DNA from: Candidatus Rokuibacteriota bacterium
Lineage (GTDB): Bacteria; Methylomirabilota; Methylomirabilia; Rokubacteriales; CSP1-6
Length of the DNA stretch: 38,030 nucleotides
Direction of reading: 5' to 3'
Assembly (NCBI GenBank): GCA_003221455.1
Contig: QHRX01000028.1
Coordinates: 1 to 38,030, forward strand
The translations under genes were made by a program, and so were the position numbers. Numbering within the stretch: the first letter of the stretch is position 1; the number at the start of each line of letters is the position of its first letter. Below the pieces are notes generated by a model. The model saw nothing but the letters and a program-made list of their open reading frames with translations. It did no database searches and was not told the origin of the DNA. This document shows, one piece after another, positions 30,418-38,030 of this stretch.

Positions 30418-32427
30418 TCAGCGGCCCCGGCCGCGCGCCATGGCGGCGGACGGCCCGGCCCGCTGGAGCTCGAGCCACGCGCGCAGCGTCTCGCCGACGC
30501 TCCAGGCCTGCGCGATGCACCCGCGCGGCGCGAACGGGGGATCGCCGTCGAAGATCTCTGCGATGCTGCCGAGGCCGTAGTCGCCGACGTGGGGAGCCAG
30601 CGACTCGAGGAACGCGAGCGCGGCCGCGCGGTCGCCGTAGACGCGAAAGTGGGCGAGCGCGAACGGGCCGAGGAGCCAGGCCCAGACGGTTCCCTGGTGG
30701 TAGGCACGGTCGCGCGCCTCCGGGCCGCCGACGTAACGGGCGCAGTACGCCGGGTCGGCGGGGCTCAAGCTCCTGAGGCCGCGGGGCGTGAGGAGGTGCC
30801 GGGCGCAGGCGTCGACGACCCCCCGCTGACGATCCGGCGCGAGCGGGCTCGCCGGGAGCGAGACGGCGAAGACCTGGTTCGGACGGAGCGAGGCGTCGGG
30901 GGCTCCCGGGCCGTCGAGGACGTCGTGGCAATAGCCGGCCGCCTCGTTCCAGAAGCGACCGAACCCTGCGCGCACCCGGGCCAGGTGCGCCTGCCACGGG
31001 CCGACGGGGCGGCCCTGGCGCGCGGCGAAGCCCCGCATCGCCGAGAGCGCGTTGTACCAGAGCGCGTTGATCTCGACGGCCTTGCCCGCGCGGAGCGTGA
31101 TCGCCGCGGCGCCGACCCGGGCGTCCATCCAGGTGAGCGGACGGCCGGGCTCGCCCACGCGCACAAGGCCGTCGGCTGGATCCTCGGCGATCCCGTAGCG
31201 CGTCCCCTCGCGGTAGGCACGCACGATCTCCTCGAGCGTCGGCGAGAGCCGGGCGAGCGTCTCGTCGTCGCCGGTCGCCTCGACGTACGCGCGCACGGCC
31301 TCCACGTACCAGAGCGCGGCGTCGACGCTCGTGTACTCGGGAGCCGTGCCGGCGTCGGGAAAACGGTTGGGAAGCATCCCCCGGTCGACCAGGCGCGCGT
31401 AGGTCGTGAGGATCTTCCGGGCGAGCTCGGGACGGCCGGTAGCGAGCGTGAGACCGGTCAGGCTCACCAGCGTGTCGCGCCCCCAGTCGCCGAACCAGTG
31501 ATAGCCGGCGATCACCGAGGTGCCGTCGGGGTCGTCCCCGACCGGGCGCCGGACGACGAACTGGTCGGCCGCCAGGACGAGGCGGCTGATCCACGGTGGC
31601 GCGGGGCTCGCGACGACCCGGCCCCACCGCGTGTCGAGCTCGTCCTCGTGGGCTTGCCGCCGCCGCCGGGCCCCCTCACCGTCGAGCGCCGGTGCCGCCT
31701 CGGCCGAGAGCACGAGGGTCCACGACGCCCCGGGCTCGAGGGTCGCGCGGAACGTCGCGGCGTGGAGGTGATCTTCCTGCGACTCGAGCCCGCGCTCCTC
31801 CTCGCGCGCGAGGCGGAAGCCCTCGTACCACGTGTGGGCGGGGGTCGCCTCCGCCCCCTCGGCGAGGAGCAACACGGGGCGCGCGCCGTCGAAGGCCAGG
31901 ATGCGGACGCCGTGCGGAACCGGCTCGACCCGCATCCGCCATCCGTCGCCGCGGGTCACCCCGTGGTAGTCGCGGTGGTTGACGAGGACGGCGAGGCTGA
32001 GCGTGAGCGGGCGGCGGGCGTGCTCGAGCGCGTAGCGGACGTAGGTGGTGTTGGCCCCCTGCTCCATCCAGATCCGCTTCTCGAGCCGCGCGGCCCCGAC
32101 GGCGTAGGTCCAGACGGGGCTCGTGCCCTCGAGCCGCCAGCGCTCGATCTCGCGATCGCCGTGCGGCTCGATGGCGCCGCTGGCCCAGCGATTCGCGGAG
32201 AGGGCCAGGGCCTCGCCCTCGTACTCCGCGGTCTCTTCGACCTTGGCGACGAGGAGCGTCCGGCCGAGCGGTGGCGCGAGGGCGGCGACGAGGAGCCCGT
32301 GGTAGCGCCGGGTCAGGACGGACGCGACCGTGCCGGAGGCGAAGCCCCCGATCCCGTTGGTACAGAGCCACTCCCTCGACTCGCTCGCCGCCAGATCCTG
32401 CGCGAGCTCAGGGCCCCAGTCGAGCAT
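30418..32427 (-). CDS. glycogen debranching enzyme (amylo-alpha-1,6-glucosidase, GDE_C type)
   Basis: 669 residues, cytoplasmic, no signal. The N-terminal ~270 residues are a beta-sandwich domain (REWLCTNGIGGFASGTVASVLTRRYHGLLVA is a family hallmark). The C-terminal (alpha/alpha)6 domain contains WFGDWGRDTLVSL at about 311-323, LPNRFPDAGTAPEYTSVDAALWYVEAV, WYNALSAMRGFA and a final YHQGTVWAWLLGPF. This matches the archaeal/bacterial GDE-type enzymes (GH133) that hydrolyse alpha-1,6 branch glucose from glycogen or limit dextrin. GTG 32430 directly before ATG 32427 is an alternative start. It stands alone and converges on pilin 3, with no glgA/glgB/glgP in the window. A nearly 1000-residue open frame on the other strand is a shadow. 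Confidence 0.92.
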   Translation of the reverse strand: MLDWGPELAQDLAASESREWLCTNGIGGFASGTVASVLTRRYHGLLVAALAPPLGRTLLVAKVEETAEYEGEALALSANRWASGAIEPHGDREIERWRLEGTSPVWTYAVGAARLEKRIWMEQGANTTYVRYALEHARRPLTLSLAVLVNHRDYHGVTRGDGWRMRVEPVPHGVRILAFDGARPVLLLAEGAEATPAHTWYEGFRLAREEERGLESQEDHLHAATFRATLEPGASWTLVLSAEAAPALDGEGARRRRQAHEDELDTRWGRVVASPAPPWISRLVLAADQFVVRRPVGDDPDGTSVIAGYHWFGDWGRDTLVSLTGLTLATGRPELARKILTTYARLVDRGMLPNRFPDAGTAPEYTSVDAALWYVEAVRAYVEATGDDETLARLSPTLEEIVRAYREGTRYGIAEDPADGLVRVGEPGRPLTWMDARVGAAAITLRAGKAVEINALWYNALSAMRGFAARQGRPVGPWQAHLARVRAGFGRFWNEAAGYCHDVLDGPGAPDASLRPNQVFAVSLPASPLAPDRQRGVVDACARHLLTPRGLRSLSPADPAYCARYVGGPEARDRAYHQGTVWAWLLGPFALAHFRVYGDRAAALAFLESLAPHVGDYGLGSIAEIFDGDPPFAPRGCIAQAWSVGETLRAWLELQRAGPSAAMARGRGR

Positions 32428-32608
32428 CACCCGCGCTCGGCGAGCCCCGTGCGGACACCGTGCGCCATCCGAGCCTCCCGTGCGCCCCGCGGAGATCCCA
32501 GGCCGCCGCCGCAGTATGACACCAGGCGCGCCTTCCGCCGGTTCGACGCTCGCGCCCCCGTGGTATCGTCGGCGGACGGGGGCGGCGGAGCCGGCGGGGA
32601 GGCATGCG

Positions 32609-33385
32609 GTGCTGACCGGGATCGACCATCTCGTGATCGTGACGCGGGACCTCGGCCGAGCGATCGCCGAGTACCGGGGGCTCGGCTTCTCGGTCGTGCC
32701 TGGCGGGAGGCACCCCGTCGGAACCGAGAATGCCCTGATCGCGCTCCGCGACGGCGCCTATATGGAGCTGATCGCCTTCGAGAGCCCCGATCGGCCGCAG
32801 CCCCATCGCTGGTGGGAGCCGCTCCAGCGAGGGGGCGGGCTCGTGGACTTCTGCGCGGGGACCGACGCCTTCGCCGCCGACCTGCTCGCCCTGCGCGCCG
32901 CCGGCGTGGCGGTCGACCCGCCCCGGGCGCAGGGGCGCACGCGCCCCGACGGCTACGTCCTCCGCTGGACGTTCGCGAGCCCGCCGGAAGGACAGCGCGG
33001 GCTCGTGCCGTTTCTGATCACCGACGAAACGCCCCGGCAGGAGCGGGTCCCGGGCGCCACCGATCACGCGAACGAGGTCACGGGCCTCCGGGTGCTCACG
33101 ATCGCGGTGGGCGACCTCACGACCGTGGCGGGCTGGTACCAAGGCTTCCTCGGCCAGCCGGGAGCCGCCGGGCAGCGAGCCGACCTCCGGGCCGCCACGC
33201 GGCGATTCGGGGTCGGTCCCCACGTGGTCGAACTCGCGGCGCCAGCCGACGGGTCGGGCCCGCTCGGGGCGTTCCTGGAGGAGCGGGGCCCCGGTCCCTA
33301 CGCGGTGACCGTGACGACGGTGGGAGGGGCCGACCGCCGGCTCGACGCCAGTCGGCGGGCCGGTGCACGACCGACGCTCGCGTGA
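32609..33385 (+). CDS. glyoxalase-like domain protein
   Basis: 258 residues from GTG 32609, preceded by GGGGAGG at about 6 nt. It begins with GIDHLVIVTRDLGRAIAEYRGLGFSVVPGGRHP and AYMELIAFE, the first beta-alpha-beta-beta-beta unit of the vicinal-oxygen-chelate fold, with His7 and the Glu of MELIAF as potential metal ligands. A second unit starts at VTGLRVLTIAVGDLTTVAGWYQGFLG but lacks the His. Best fit is the Glyoxalase_3 type; substrate unknown. The ATG five bases upstream is in another frame that stops at once, so GTG is the start. Confidence 0.8.
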   Translation: MLTGIDHLVIVTRDLGRAIAEYRGLGFSVVPGGRHPVGTENALIALRDGAYMELIAFESPDRPQPHRWWEPLQRGGGLVDFCAGTDAFAADLLALRAAGVAVDPPRAQGRTRPDGYVLRWTFASPPEGQRGLVPFLITDETPRQERVPGATDHANEVTGLRVLTIAVGDLTTVAGWYQGFLGQPGAAGQRADLRAATRRFGVGPHVVELAAPADGSGPLGAFLEERGPGPYAVTVTTVGGADRRLDASRRAGARPTLA

Positions 33386-33646
33386 GACCCGCGGCGCGCC
33401 CCGGCCGGGGCCGGCGCGGCGTGACCCGCGCGCGAGCCCGCCGGGCGCCCCAGGTGTCCGCGGTCGCGCGCGGAGCGGAGTGCGGAGCCATTCGGCTGAC
33501 CGGCACCGTCGGTCGGGAGTCATGACGGGCGGGCCGCGGCCGCACGCCGGCCGTCAAGGAGCGGGCCGGACGGCGGCGCCGCCGCCTCCACCGCACGGAG
33601 CGCGTCTCTGCTCGCGGAATCTCGATGACCGGAGCTCGCGCCTGAG

Positions 33647-34822
33647 GTGACCGCCAAGGCGGGCCTTCCGCGCGCCACGACTCTCCTGAGGTACGCCACC
33701 CTGTGGCTGATCGGCGCCTCGCTGCGCGTCACGCTCCTCGCGGTCCCGCCGGTCATCCCGCTCATCCATCAGGACCTCCGGCTGAGCGAAACCGCGATCG
33801 GCGCGCTGACCTCGCTGCCAGTGTTGCTCCTCGCGTTCGCCGCCGTCCCGGGCTCCCTCCTCATCGCGCGCACGGGGCTGCGCCGCACCCTGCTGCTTGG
33901 CCTCGTCATCGTCGCGGTGTTTGGCGCTGCGCGCGGGACCGCGTCCTCTGCGACGGTGCTCTTCGCGTCGACGCTTCTCATGGGCGTCGGCATTGCAGTC
34001 CTCCAGCCCGTCGTCCCGGCGCTCGTGAAGGCGTGGTTCCCGTCGCGGGTCGGCGTCGCGACCGCGCTCTACACGAATGGCCTACTCATCGGCGAGATCC
34101 TCGGTGCGAGCCTCACGCTGCCGCTCGTGGGCCCGAGTTGGGGGCGCGGGCTCGCGGTGTGGTCAGTGGTCGTGCTCGGAGCCGCGGTGATGGCCTATGT
34201 CCTCGTGGCGCCGGTCGTCGCGGGCGCGGCGGGGAACGGCAGGTGGTGGCCGAACTGGGGCGAGCGGCGAACCTGGCAGATCGGCCTCATCCTCGGCTCG
34301 AGCTCGGGCCTCTACTTCGCCGCGAACGCCTTTGTCCCCGACTTCCTCCACGCCGGCGGCGCCGATCACGCGATCGGGCCCTGCCTGACCGTGCTCAACG
34401 CGGCCCAGCTGTTCGCCCTCCTGCCCGTGCTCTGGATCCCGAACAAGGTCGTCGGACGGCGCCGGCCGCTTGTCGTTGCCGGCGTCCTCGGGCTCGTGGC
34501 GGTCCTCGGGATCGTCGTCAGTCCGGCGACATTCGTGTTCCCCGCGGTGGCCGTCATCGGCGTCACGTCCGCCTTCGTCCTGACCCTGAGCCTCGCGCTC
34601 CCACCGCTCCTCGTCGAACCGGAGGATGTGCCGCGGCTCTCCGCCGGAATTTTTACGATTGCCTACCTCGGCGCCGTCGCGATCCCGATCATGGGGGGCG
34701 CCCTCTGGGATCTGACTGGGCTCCGGGAGACCGCCTTCGCGCCGTGCGCGGTCGGGAGTCTGTTGGTGGCCGTCCTGGGCTCCCGTGCCGAGCTGCACCG
34801 CGATCCGGGTCCTGGAGGGTGA
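33647..34822 (+). CDS. MFS transporter, CynX/NimT-like
   Basis: 391 residues from GTG 33647 with about 12 hydrophobic segments. MFS hallmarks are the loop RTGLRRTLLLG after the second/third span, and PALVKAWFPSRVGVATALYTNGLLIGEILGASL in the fourth-fifth spans, typical of the CynX/NimT group (cyanate or nitroimidazole-related permeases by name, mostly uncharacterised). The longest cytoplasmic loop is between spans 6 and 7 (GNGRWWPNWGERRTW). Substrate unknown. It stands alone, 261 nt after the glyoxalase-like gene; the spacer shows nothing recognisable. Confidence 0.85.
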   Translation: MTAKAGLPRATTLLRYATLWLIGASLRVTLLAVPPVIPLIHQDLRLSETAIGALTSLPVLLLAFAAVPGSLLIARTGLRRTLLLGLVIVAVFGAARGTASSATVLFASTLLMGVGIAVLQPVVPALVKAWFPSRVGVATALYTNGLLIGEILGASLTLPLVGPSWGRGLAVWSVVVLGAAVMAYVLVAPVVAGAAGNGRWWPNWGERRTWQIGLILGSSSGLYFAANAFVPDFLHAGGADHAIGPCLTVLNAAQLFALLPVLWIPNKVVGRRRPLVVAGVLGLVAVLGIVVSPATFVFPAVAVIGVTSAFVLTLSLALPPLLVEPEDVPRLSAGIFTIAYLGAVAIPIMGGALWDLTGLRETAFAPCAVGSLLVAVLGSRAELHRDPGPGG

Positions 34823-35003
34823 TCAACCGCGAACTCTCCGGCACCGGCCGCGGGTCTCCGCTGGCCCCGGAGTCCGCGGTCGAGCGGCGCCGGGCGGCGG
34901 CCGCCAGCGTCAGGGGAGCGCTCGGCCCACGCCGGTCGGGCGTCACGGTGCGTGGCCCTTGTCAGCGTGAGACCCTCGGAGCGCGCCGACGGTGACGGGC
35001 GGC

Positions 35004-35528
35004 CTAGCGCATTCGCTCCCAGACGAGCTTCGCCGTCACCGACCGGCCGCTCCGCTGGAACGGGGGTGTGGTCAGGGTCAGCCGGTCACCCTCGATCGCG
35101 AAGAACCGCCGCTGATCGGTGCCCGTCCAGTTCGGGAAGAGGCTCCACTCCAGGTGGTGGACGACGACGGCCTCGGCCTCGTTCAGGCTGTAGGTCCCGC
35201 AGTAGGCGATGAAGCTCGCGTAGGCGCGCGCCTTCTCGTCGGTGGTCCCGGCGAGGATGTCATTCGTGGCGAAGGCCGGCCGATCCGGCCGGGTCAGCTG
35301 CACGCAGATCCGTGCGCCGTCGTACATGATCACGCCTATCGGGTGGGGCCCGAGGATGCGGTCGACGACCTGTCCGTCGGACGTCACGATGTCGAATGAG
35401 GCGAGCCGCCACGTGCCGGCGAGCGGATCCCGGCCCGCCTGGGCTCGCACAGCGCCCGGTGCCGCCGCGAGCCCGAGGAGGAGGAGCGCCAGGCAGCGCC
35501 ATCTCCGACCCTGTTCAGCGATCCGCAT
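35004..35528 (-). CDS. exported lipocalin-like domain protein
   Basis: 174 residues with a Sec signal peptide (about 1-30, CLALLLLGLAAAPGAVRAQA). The mature part starts DPLAGTWRLASFDIVTSDGQVVDRILGPHPIGVIMYDGARICVQL, the GTW-containing first strand and turn typical of the Lipocalin_5-like family. It continues through FIAYCGTYSLNEAEAVVVHHLEWSLFPNWTGTDQRRFFAIEGDRLTLTTPP. Probably binds a small hydrophobic ligand in the periplasm; no ligand is known. It lies 35 nt after the response regulator stop on the same strand, so it may be part of that operon. Confidence 0.8.
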   Translation of the reverse strand: MRIAEQGRRWRCLALLLLGLAAAPGAVRAQAGRDPLAGTWRLASFDIVTSDGQVVDRILGPHPIGVIMYDGARICVQLTRPDRPAFATNDILAGTTDEKARAYASFIAYCGTYSLNEAEAVVVHHLEWSLFPNWTGTDQRRFFAIEGDRLTLTTPPFQRSGRSVTAKLVWERMR

Positions 35529-35563
35529 GGTCGAGCCTCCGTCGAGAGTGAGCCGGGCGCCCG

Positions 35564-36985
35564 CTACCCGGAGGCGACGCCGACGCGCTCGTCTTCGCCC
35601 GGCGGACGCCGGATGCCCCAGCCGCCGAGCTTGACCAGCAGGGTGTTGCGGTGCAGGCCGAGCACGCGGGCGGCGCGGCTCTGGTTCCACCCGACCCGCT
35701 CGAGCACCCTGAGCACGTACTGCTGCTCGAACTGCTCGCGCGCTTCGCGCAGGGGCAGCCCGGTGTCCTCGCCGTGCCGCGCGCCCGTCTCCGGGAGAGC
35801 CAGGTCGAACGGCAGGTCCTGGCGCCGAAGCACGGGGCCCCCGGCGAGCACGACCGAGCGCTGGATGATGTTCTCCATCTCGCGGACGTTGCCCGGCCAA
35901 TCGTAGCGCGCGAGGACCTCGAGCGCGCCGGCCGAGACACCGTGCACGTCGCGGTTGAACTCGCGCGCGTACTTGGCGAGGAAGTGGTCGACCAGCAGGG
36001 GGATGTCGTCACGCCGCTCGCGGAGAGGCGGCACCGCGATGGGCACGACGTTGAGCCGGTAATAGAGCTCCTCACGGAACCTGCGGTCGCGCACGGCCTG
36101 CCGGAGGTTGACGTTGGTGGCGGCGACCACGCGCACGTCTACCCGCACCGTCCGGCAGCCGCCGAGGCGCTCGATCTCGCGTTCCTGAAGGGCGCGGAGG
36201 AGCTTGGCCTGCAGGTCGAGGCGGAGGCTGCCGATCTCGTCCAGGAAGAGCGTGCCGCCGTGTGCGAGCTCGAACCTGCCGGGCTTCTGGGCGAGGGCAC
36301 CGGTGAAGGCGCCCTTCTCGTGGCCGAACAGCTCGCTCTCCACGAGCGCCTCGGGGAGGGCGGCGACGTTGACGGCGACGAACGGCCGCCGGGCTCGGGG
36401 GCTCTGCTCGTGGATGGCGCGCGCGACGAGCTCCTTGCCGGTGCCGCTCTCGCCCGTCACCAGGACGGTGGCCGACGTCGGCGCGATCTGCGCGATGAGC
36501 TGGTAGATCCGCGCCATCTCCACGTTGCGGCCGACCATCGCGTCGACGCCCCGCGGCAGCGTCGACCGGAGGTAGAGCACCTCGCGCTCGAGGGCGCGCT
36601 TGTCGAGGGCCCGGCGAACCAGCAGCTCGATGTCCTCGACGTCGAAGGGCTTGGTGATGTAGTCGTAGGCGCCGCGCTTGATGGCCTCGACGGCGGTGCG
36701 GACCTCGTGGACGGCGGTGGCGAGCACGACCACGACCGACGGGTCGAGCGCCTTGATGCGGCTCAGCACGTCGATGCCGGGCTCGCCCGGCATCCGCTGG
36801 TCGAGCATCACCACGTCGACCTCGTGCCGGCGCAGGACCTCGAGCGCCTGCTCGCCGTCCTCCGCCTCGAGCACGGCGCACTCATCCTCGAGAAGGACGC
36901 GGAAGGACGCGCGCACGCCCTCCTCGTCGTCGACGACCAGCACCGTCCCGCGCCGCGGCGGCGCCTCGAGGAGGCCGCCGATCAC
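35564..36985 (-). CDS. NtrC-family sigma-54-dependent response regulator
   Basis: 473 residues. Receiver domain: acidic pair Asp19-Asp20, phosphoacceptor Asp62 ([10 protein letters not shown]), Thr90 and Lys112 (TKPF). AAA+ domain: Walker A GESGTGKE at 178-185, the sigma-54-contacting GAFTGA loop at 225-230, Walker B TLFLDE at 245-250. C-terminal Fis-type helix-turn-helix at about 434-453 ([20 protein letters not shown]). All elements for phosphorylation-dependent activation of RpoN promoters are intact. GTG 36985 overlaps the stop of the HtrA-like protease (GTGA), so the two are translationally coupled. No histidine kinase is in view; one may lie beyond the window edge. It could in principle act on the pilin promoters here, but PilR-like activators are usually next to pilS, so this is only a hypothesis. 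Confidence 0.94.
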   Translation of the reverse strand: MIGGLLEAPPRRGTVLVVDDEEGVRASFRVLLEDECAVLEAEDGEQALEVLRRHEVDVVMLDQRMPGEPGIDVLSRIKALDPSVVVVLATAVHEVRTAVEAIKRGAYDYITKPFDVEDIELLVRRALDKRALEREVLYLRSTLPRGVDAMVGRNVEMARIYQLIAQIAPTSATVLVTGESGTGKELVARAIHEQSPRARRPFVAVNVAALPEALVESELFGHEKGAFTGALAQKPGRFELAHGGTLFLDEIGSLRLDLQAKLLRALQEREIERLGGCRTVRVDVRVVAATNVNLRQAVRDRRFREELYYRLNVVPIAVPPLRERRDDIPLLVDHFLAKYAREFNRDVHGVSAGALEVLARYDWPGNVREMENIIQRSVVLAGGPVLRRQDLPFDLALPETGARHGEDTGLPLREAREQFEQQYVLRVLERVGWNQSRAARVLGLHRNTLLVKLGGWGIRRPPGEDERVGVASG

Positions 36986-38030
36986 GGGGCGGGCTTCTCG
37001 AGCACGAGGTACTCCTTGACACCGCCCTCGGTCGTGCGGTGGACGTAGAGCCGCACGCTCTCGCCGGGCTTGACCACGGCCAGCAGCTGGCGGAAGGCCG
37101 CGACGTCGGCGACCGCCTCCCGGTTGACGTTCAGGACGACGTCGCCCACGCGCAGGCCCGCCTTGGCGGCGGGCCCCTCGGGAACGACCTCGGTGACGAC
37201 GACGCCGCGCGCGCTGTCGAGCCGTCCCGCCAGCGCGGGCCCGACCGCCTCCACGCTCATCCCCCAGCTCGTCTCGGCGCCGATCGCGGCGACGAGCCTC
37301 TCCTCCGACGGCATCTCGCCGAGCGTGATGCGCACGGCCATCGGCCTCCGGTCCCGGACCACCGTGAGCGTGACGGACTCGCCCGGGGCGTGGGCCGCCA
37401 CGCGCTTCTGGAGATCCGGCACCTCCGTGATCTTGCCATCGGCGAGCTCGGTGATCACGTCGCCGGAGCGCAGCCCCGCGGTCTCGGCGGGGCCGGCCTT
37501 CATGACGTCGGTCACGAGCACGCCCGCGCGTGCGGTCACTCCGAAGCTCGTCGCGAGGTCGTCGGTCAGATCCTGGATCACGATGCCGAGCCAGCCTCGC
37601 ACGACGTGACCCCGCGTGATCAGCTGCTGCATGACCTCCCTGGCCATGTTGACCGGGATCGAGAACCCGATGCCCTGCCCGGTCGCCACGATCGCCGTGT
37701 TGATGCCGATCACCTGGCCGTCGAGGTTCAGGAGGGGGCCGCCTGAGTTCCCGGGATTGATCGACGCGTCGGTCTGGATGAAGCTCTCGTACGTCGCGAC
37801 GCCGACGCGCGTGCGGGCGGTGGCGGAGACGATTCCCACCGTCACCGTGCGGTCGAGGCCGAACGGGTTGCCGATCGCGATCGCCCACTGTCCGACGCGG
37901 AGGTGATCGGAGTCGCCGAGCTCGGCGGCCGGGAGCGGGGCCGCGACCTCGATCTTGAGCACGGCCAGATCCGTCTTGGGATCGCGGCCGACGAGCCGCG
38001 CCGTGAACTTCCGGGCGTCCGACAACCGGA
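36982..38030 (-). CDS. HtrA/Deg-type serine protease, N-terminus cut by window edge
   Basis: At least 349 residues are visible; the frame is still open at 38030, so the start, the signal or anchor and the catalytic His lie outside. Visible are the [11 protein letters not shown] block with the catalytic Asp, the nucleophile in [10 protein letters not shown], and two PDZ domains (RGWLGIVIQ...[12 protein letters not shown] and [29 protein letters not shown]). This is the layout of periplasmic DegP/DegQ proteases of envelope protein quality control. The in-frame TTG at 38025 is inside the family alignment and is not the true start. Coupled by GTGA overlap to the response regulator downstream; a protease-regulator pair suggests an envelope-stress circuit. 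Confidence 0.92.
   Translation of the reverse strand, partial: RLSDARKFTARLVGRDPKTDLAVLKIEVAAPLPAAELGDSDHLRVGQWAIAIGNPFGLDRTVTVGIVSATARTRVGVATYESFIQTDASINPGNSGGPLLNLDGQVIGINTAIVATGQGIGFSIPVNMAREVMQQLITRGHVVRGWLGIVIQDLTDDLATSFGVTARAGVLVTDVMKAGPAETAGLRSGDVITELADGKITEVPDLQKRVAAHAPGESVTLTVVRDRRPMAVRITLGEMPSEERLVAAIGAETSWGMSVEAVGPALAGRLDSARGVVVTEVVPEGPAAKAGLRVGDVVLNVNREAVADVAAFRQLLAVVKPGESVRLYVHRTTEGGVKEYLVLEKPAP

Noticed and set aside
30589-33525. 978-residue open frame on the plus strand
   Set aside because: Antisense to the glycogen debranching enzyme and then out of frame with the glyoxalase-like gene; no motif, low-complexity sequence.
1-38030. CRISPR arrays, tRNA or rRNA genes, intact transposases, prophage genes
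   Set aside because: Searched for by eye on both strands; no regularly spaced repeats, no cloverleaf or rRNA-like segment and no recombinase/transposase motifs were found. Weak or partial ones could be missed without tools.

Overview
The window is a very GC-rich bacterial chromosome segment with densely packed genes, many GTG starts and frequent stop/start overlaps (TGATG, TAGTG, GTGA). Tat-exported binding proteins, a PQQ alcohol dehydrogenase with a lanthanide-type metal site, c-type cytochromes and sigma-54 elements suggest a free-living aerobic soil or subsurface bacterium. The gene style resembles Candidatus Rokubacteria/Methylomirabilota or Deltaproteobacteria-like lineages. That placement is inference; no rRNA or other marker gene is present.

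Layout. Positions 1-1240 are less GC-rich and hold only tentative small ORFs, ending in a clean hairpin. A Rid-family protein follows (1749-2141). Next is a minus-strand periplasmic oxidation block: a di-heme lipoprotein (2469-3812), a cytochrome c4-like protein without a canonical start codon (4335-4922), and a PQQ dehydrogenase (5027-6754). A secreted hypothetical protein stands opposite (7157-7600). Two type IV prepilin-like genes lie in tandem at 8183-9236 and a third, very similar one at 29742-30143. Each has a GG-N10-GC (-24/-12) element in front and a hairpin behind.

The centre (9777-21358) is a carbohydrate-type ABC importer super-cluster. On the plus strand: two tandem paralogous Tat binding proteins, a permease pair, one MalK/UgpC-type ATPase and a second permease pair. 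Convergent on the minus strand: a third binding protein, a third permease pair and a secreted beta-propeller protein. Only one ATPase is present for three permease pairs, so it is probably shared.

From 21744 to 28978 lie a membrane-anchored cytochrome c, a proline-rich exported protein, a fumarylacetoacetate-hydrolase-family enzyme translationally coupled to a cofactor-independent phosphoglycerate mutase, a DHH phosphoesterase, a LapA-domain membrane protein, a methyltransferase and an alpha/beta hydrolase. After pilin 3 come a glycogen-debranching enzyme (minus), a glyoxalase-like protein, a CynX/NimT-type MFS transporter, and a minus-strand set: an HtrA-type protease (cut by the window edge), a sigma-54-dependent response regulator and a lipocalin-like exported protein.

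The best leads are the three pilin units with matching promoter architecture (the two most similar in opposite orientation 21 kb apart), the one-ATPase/three-transporter cluster, and the lanthanide-type dehydrogenase with candidate electron acceptors next to it. I see no CRISPR array, rRNA, tRNA or intact insertion sequence.
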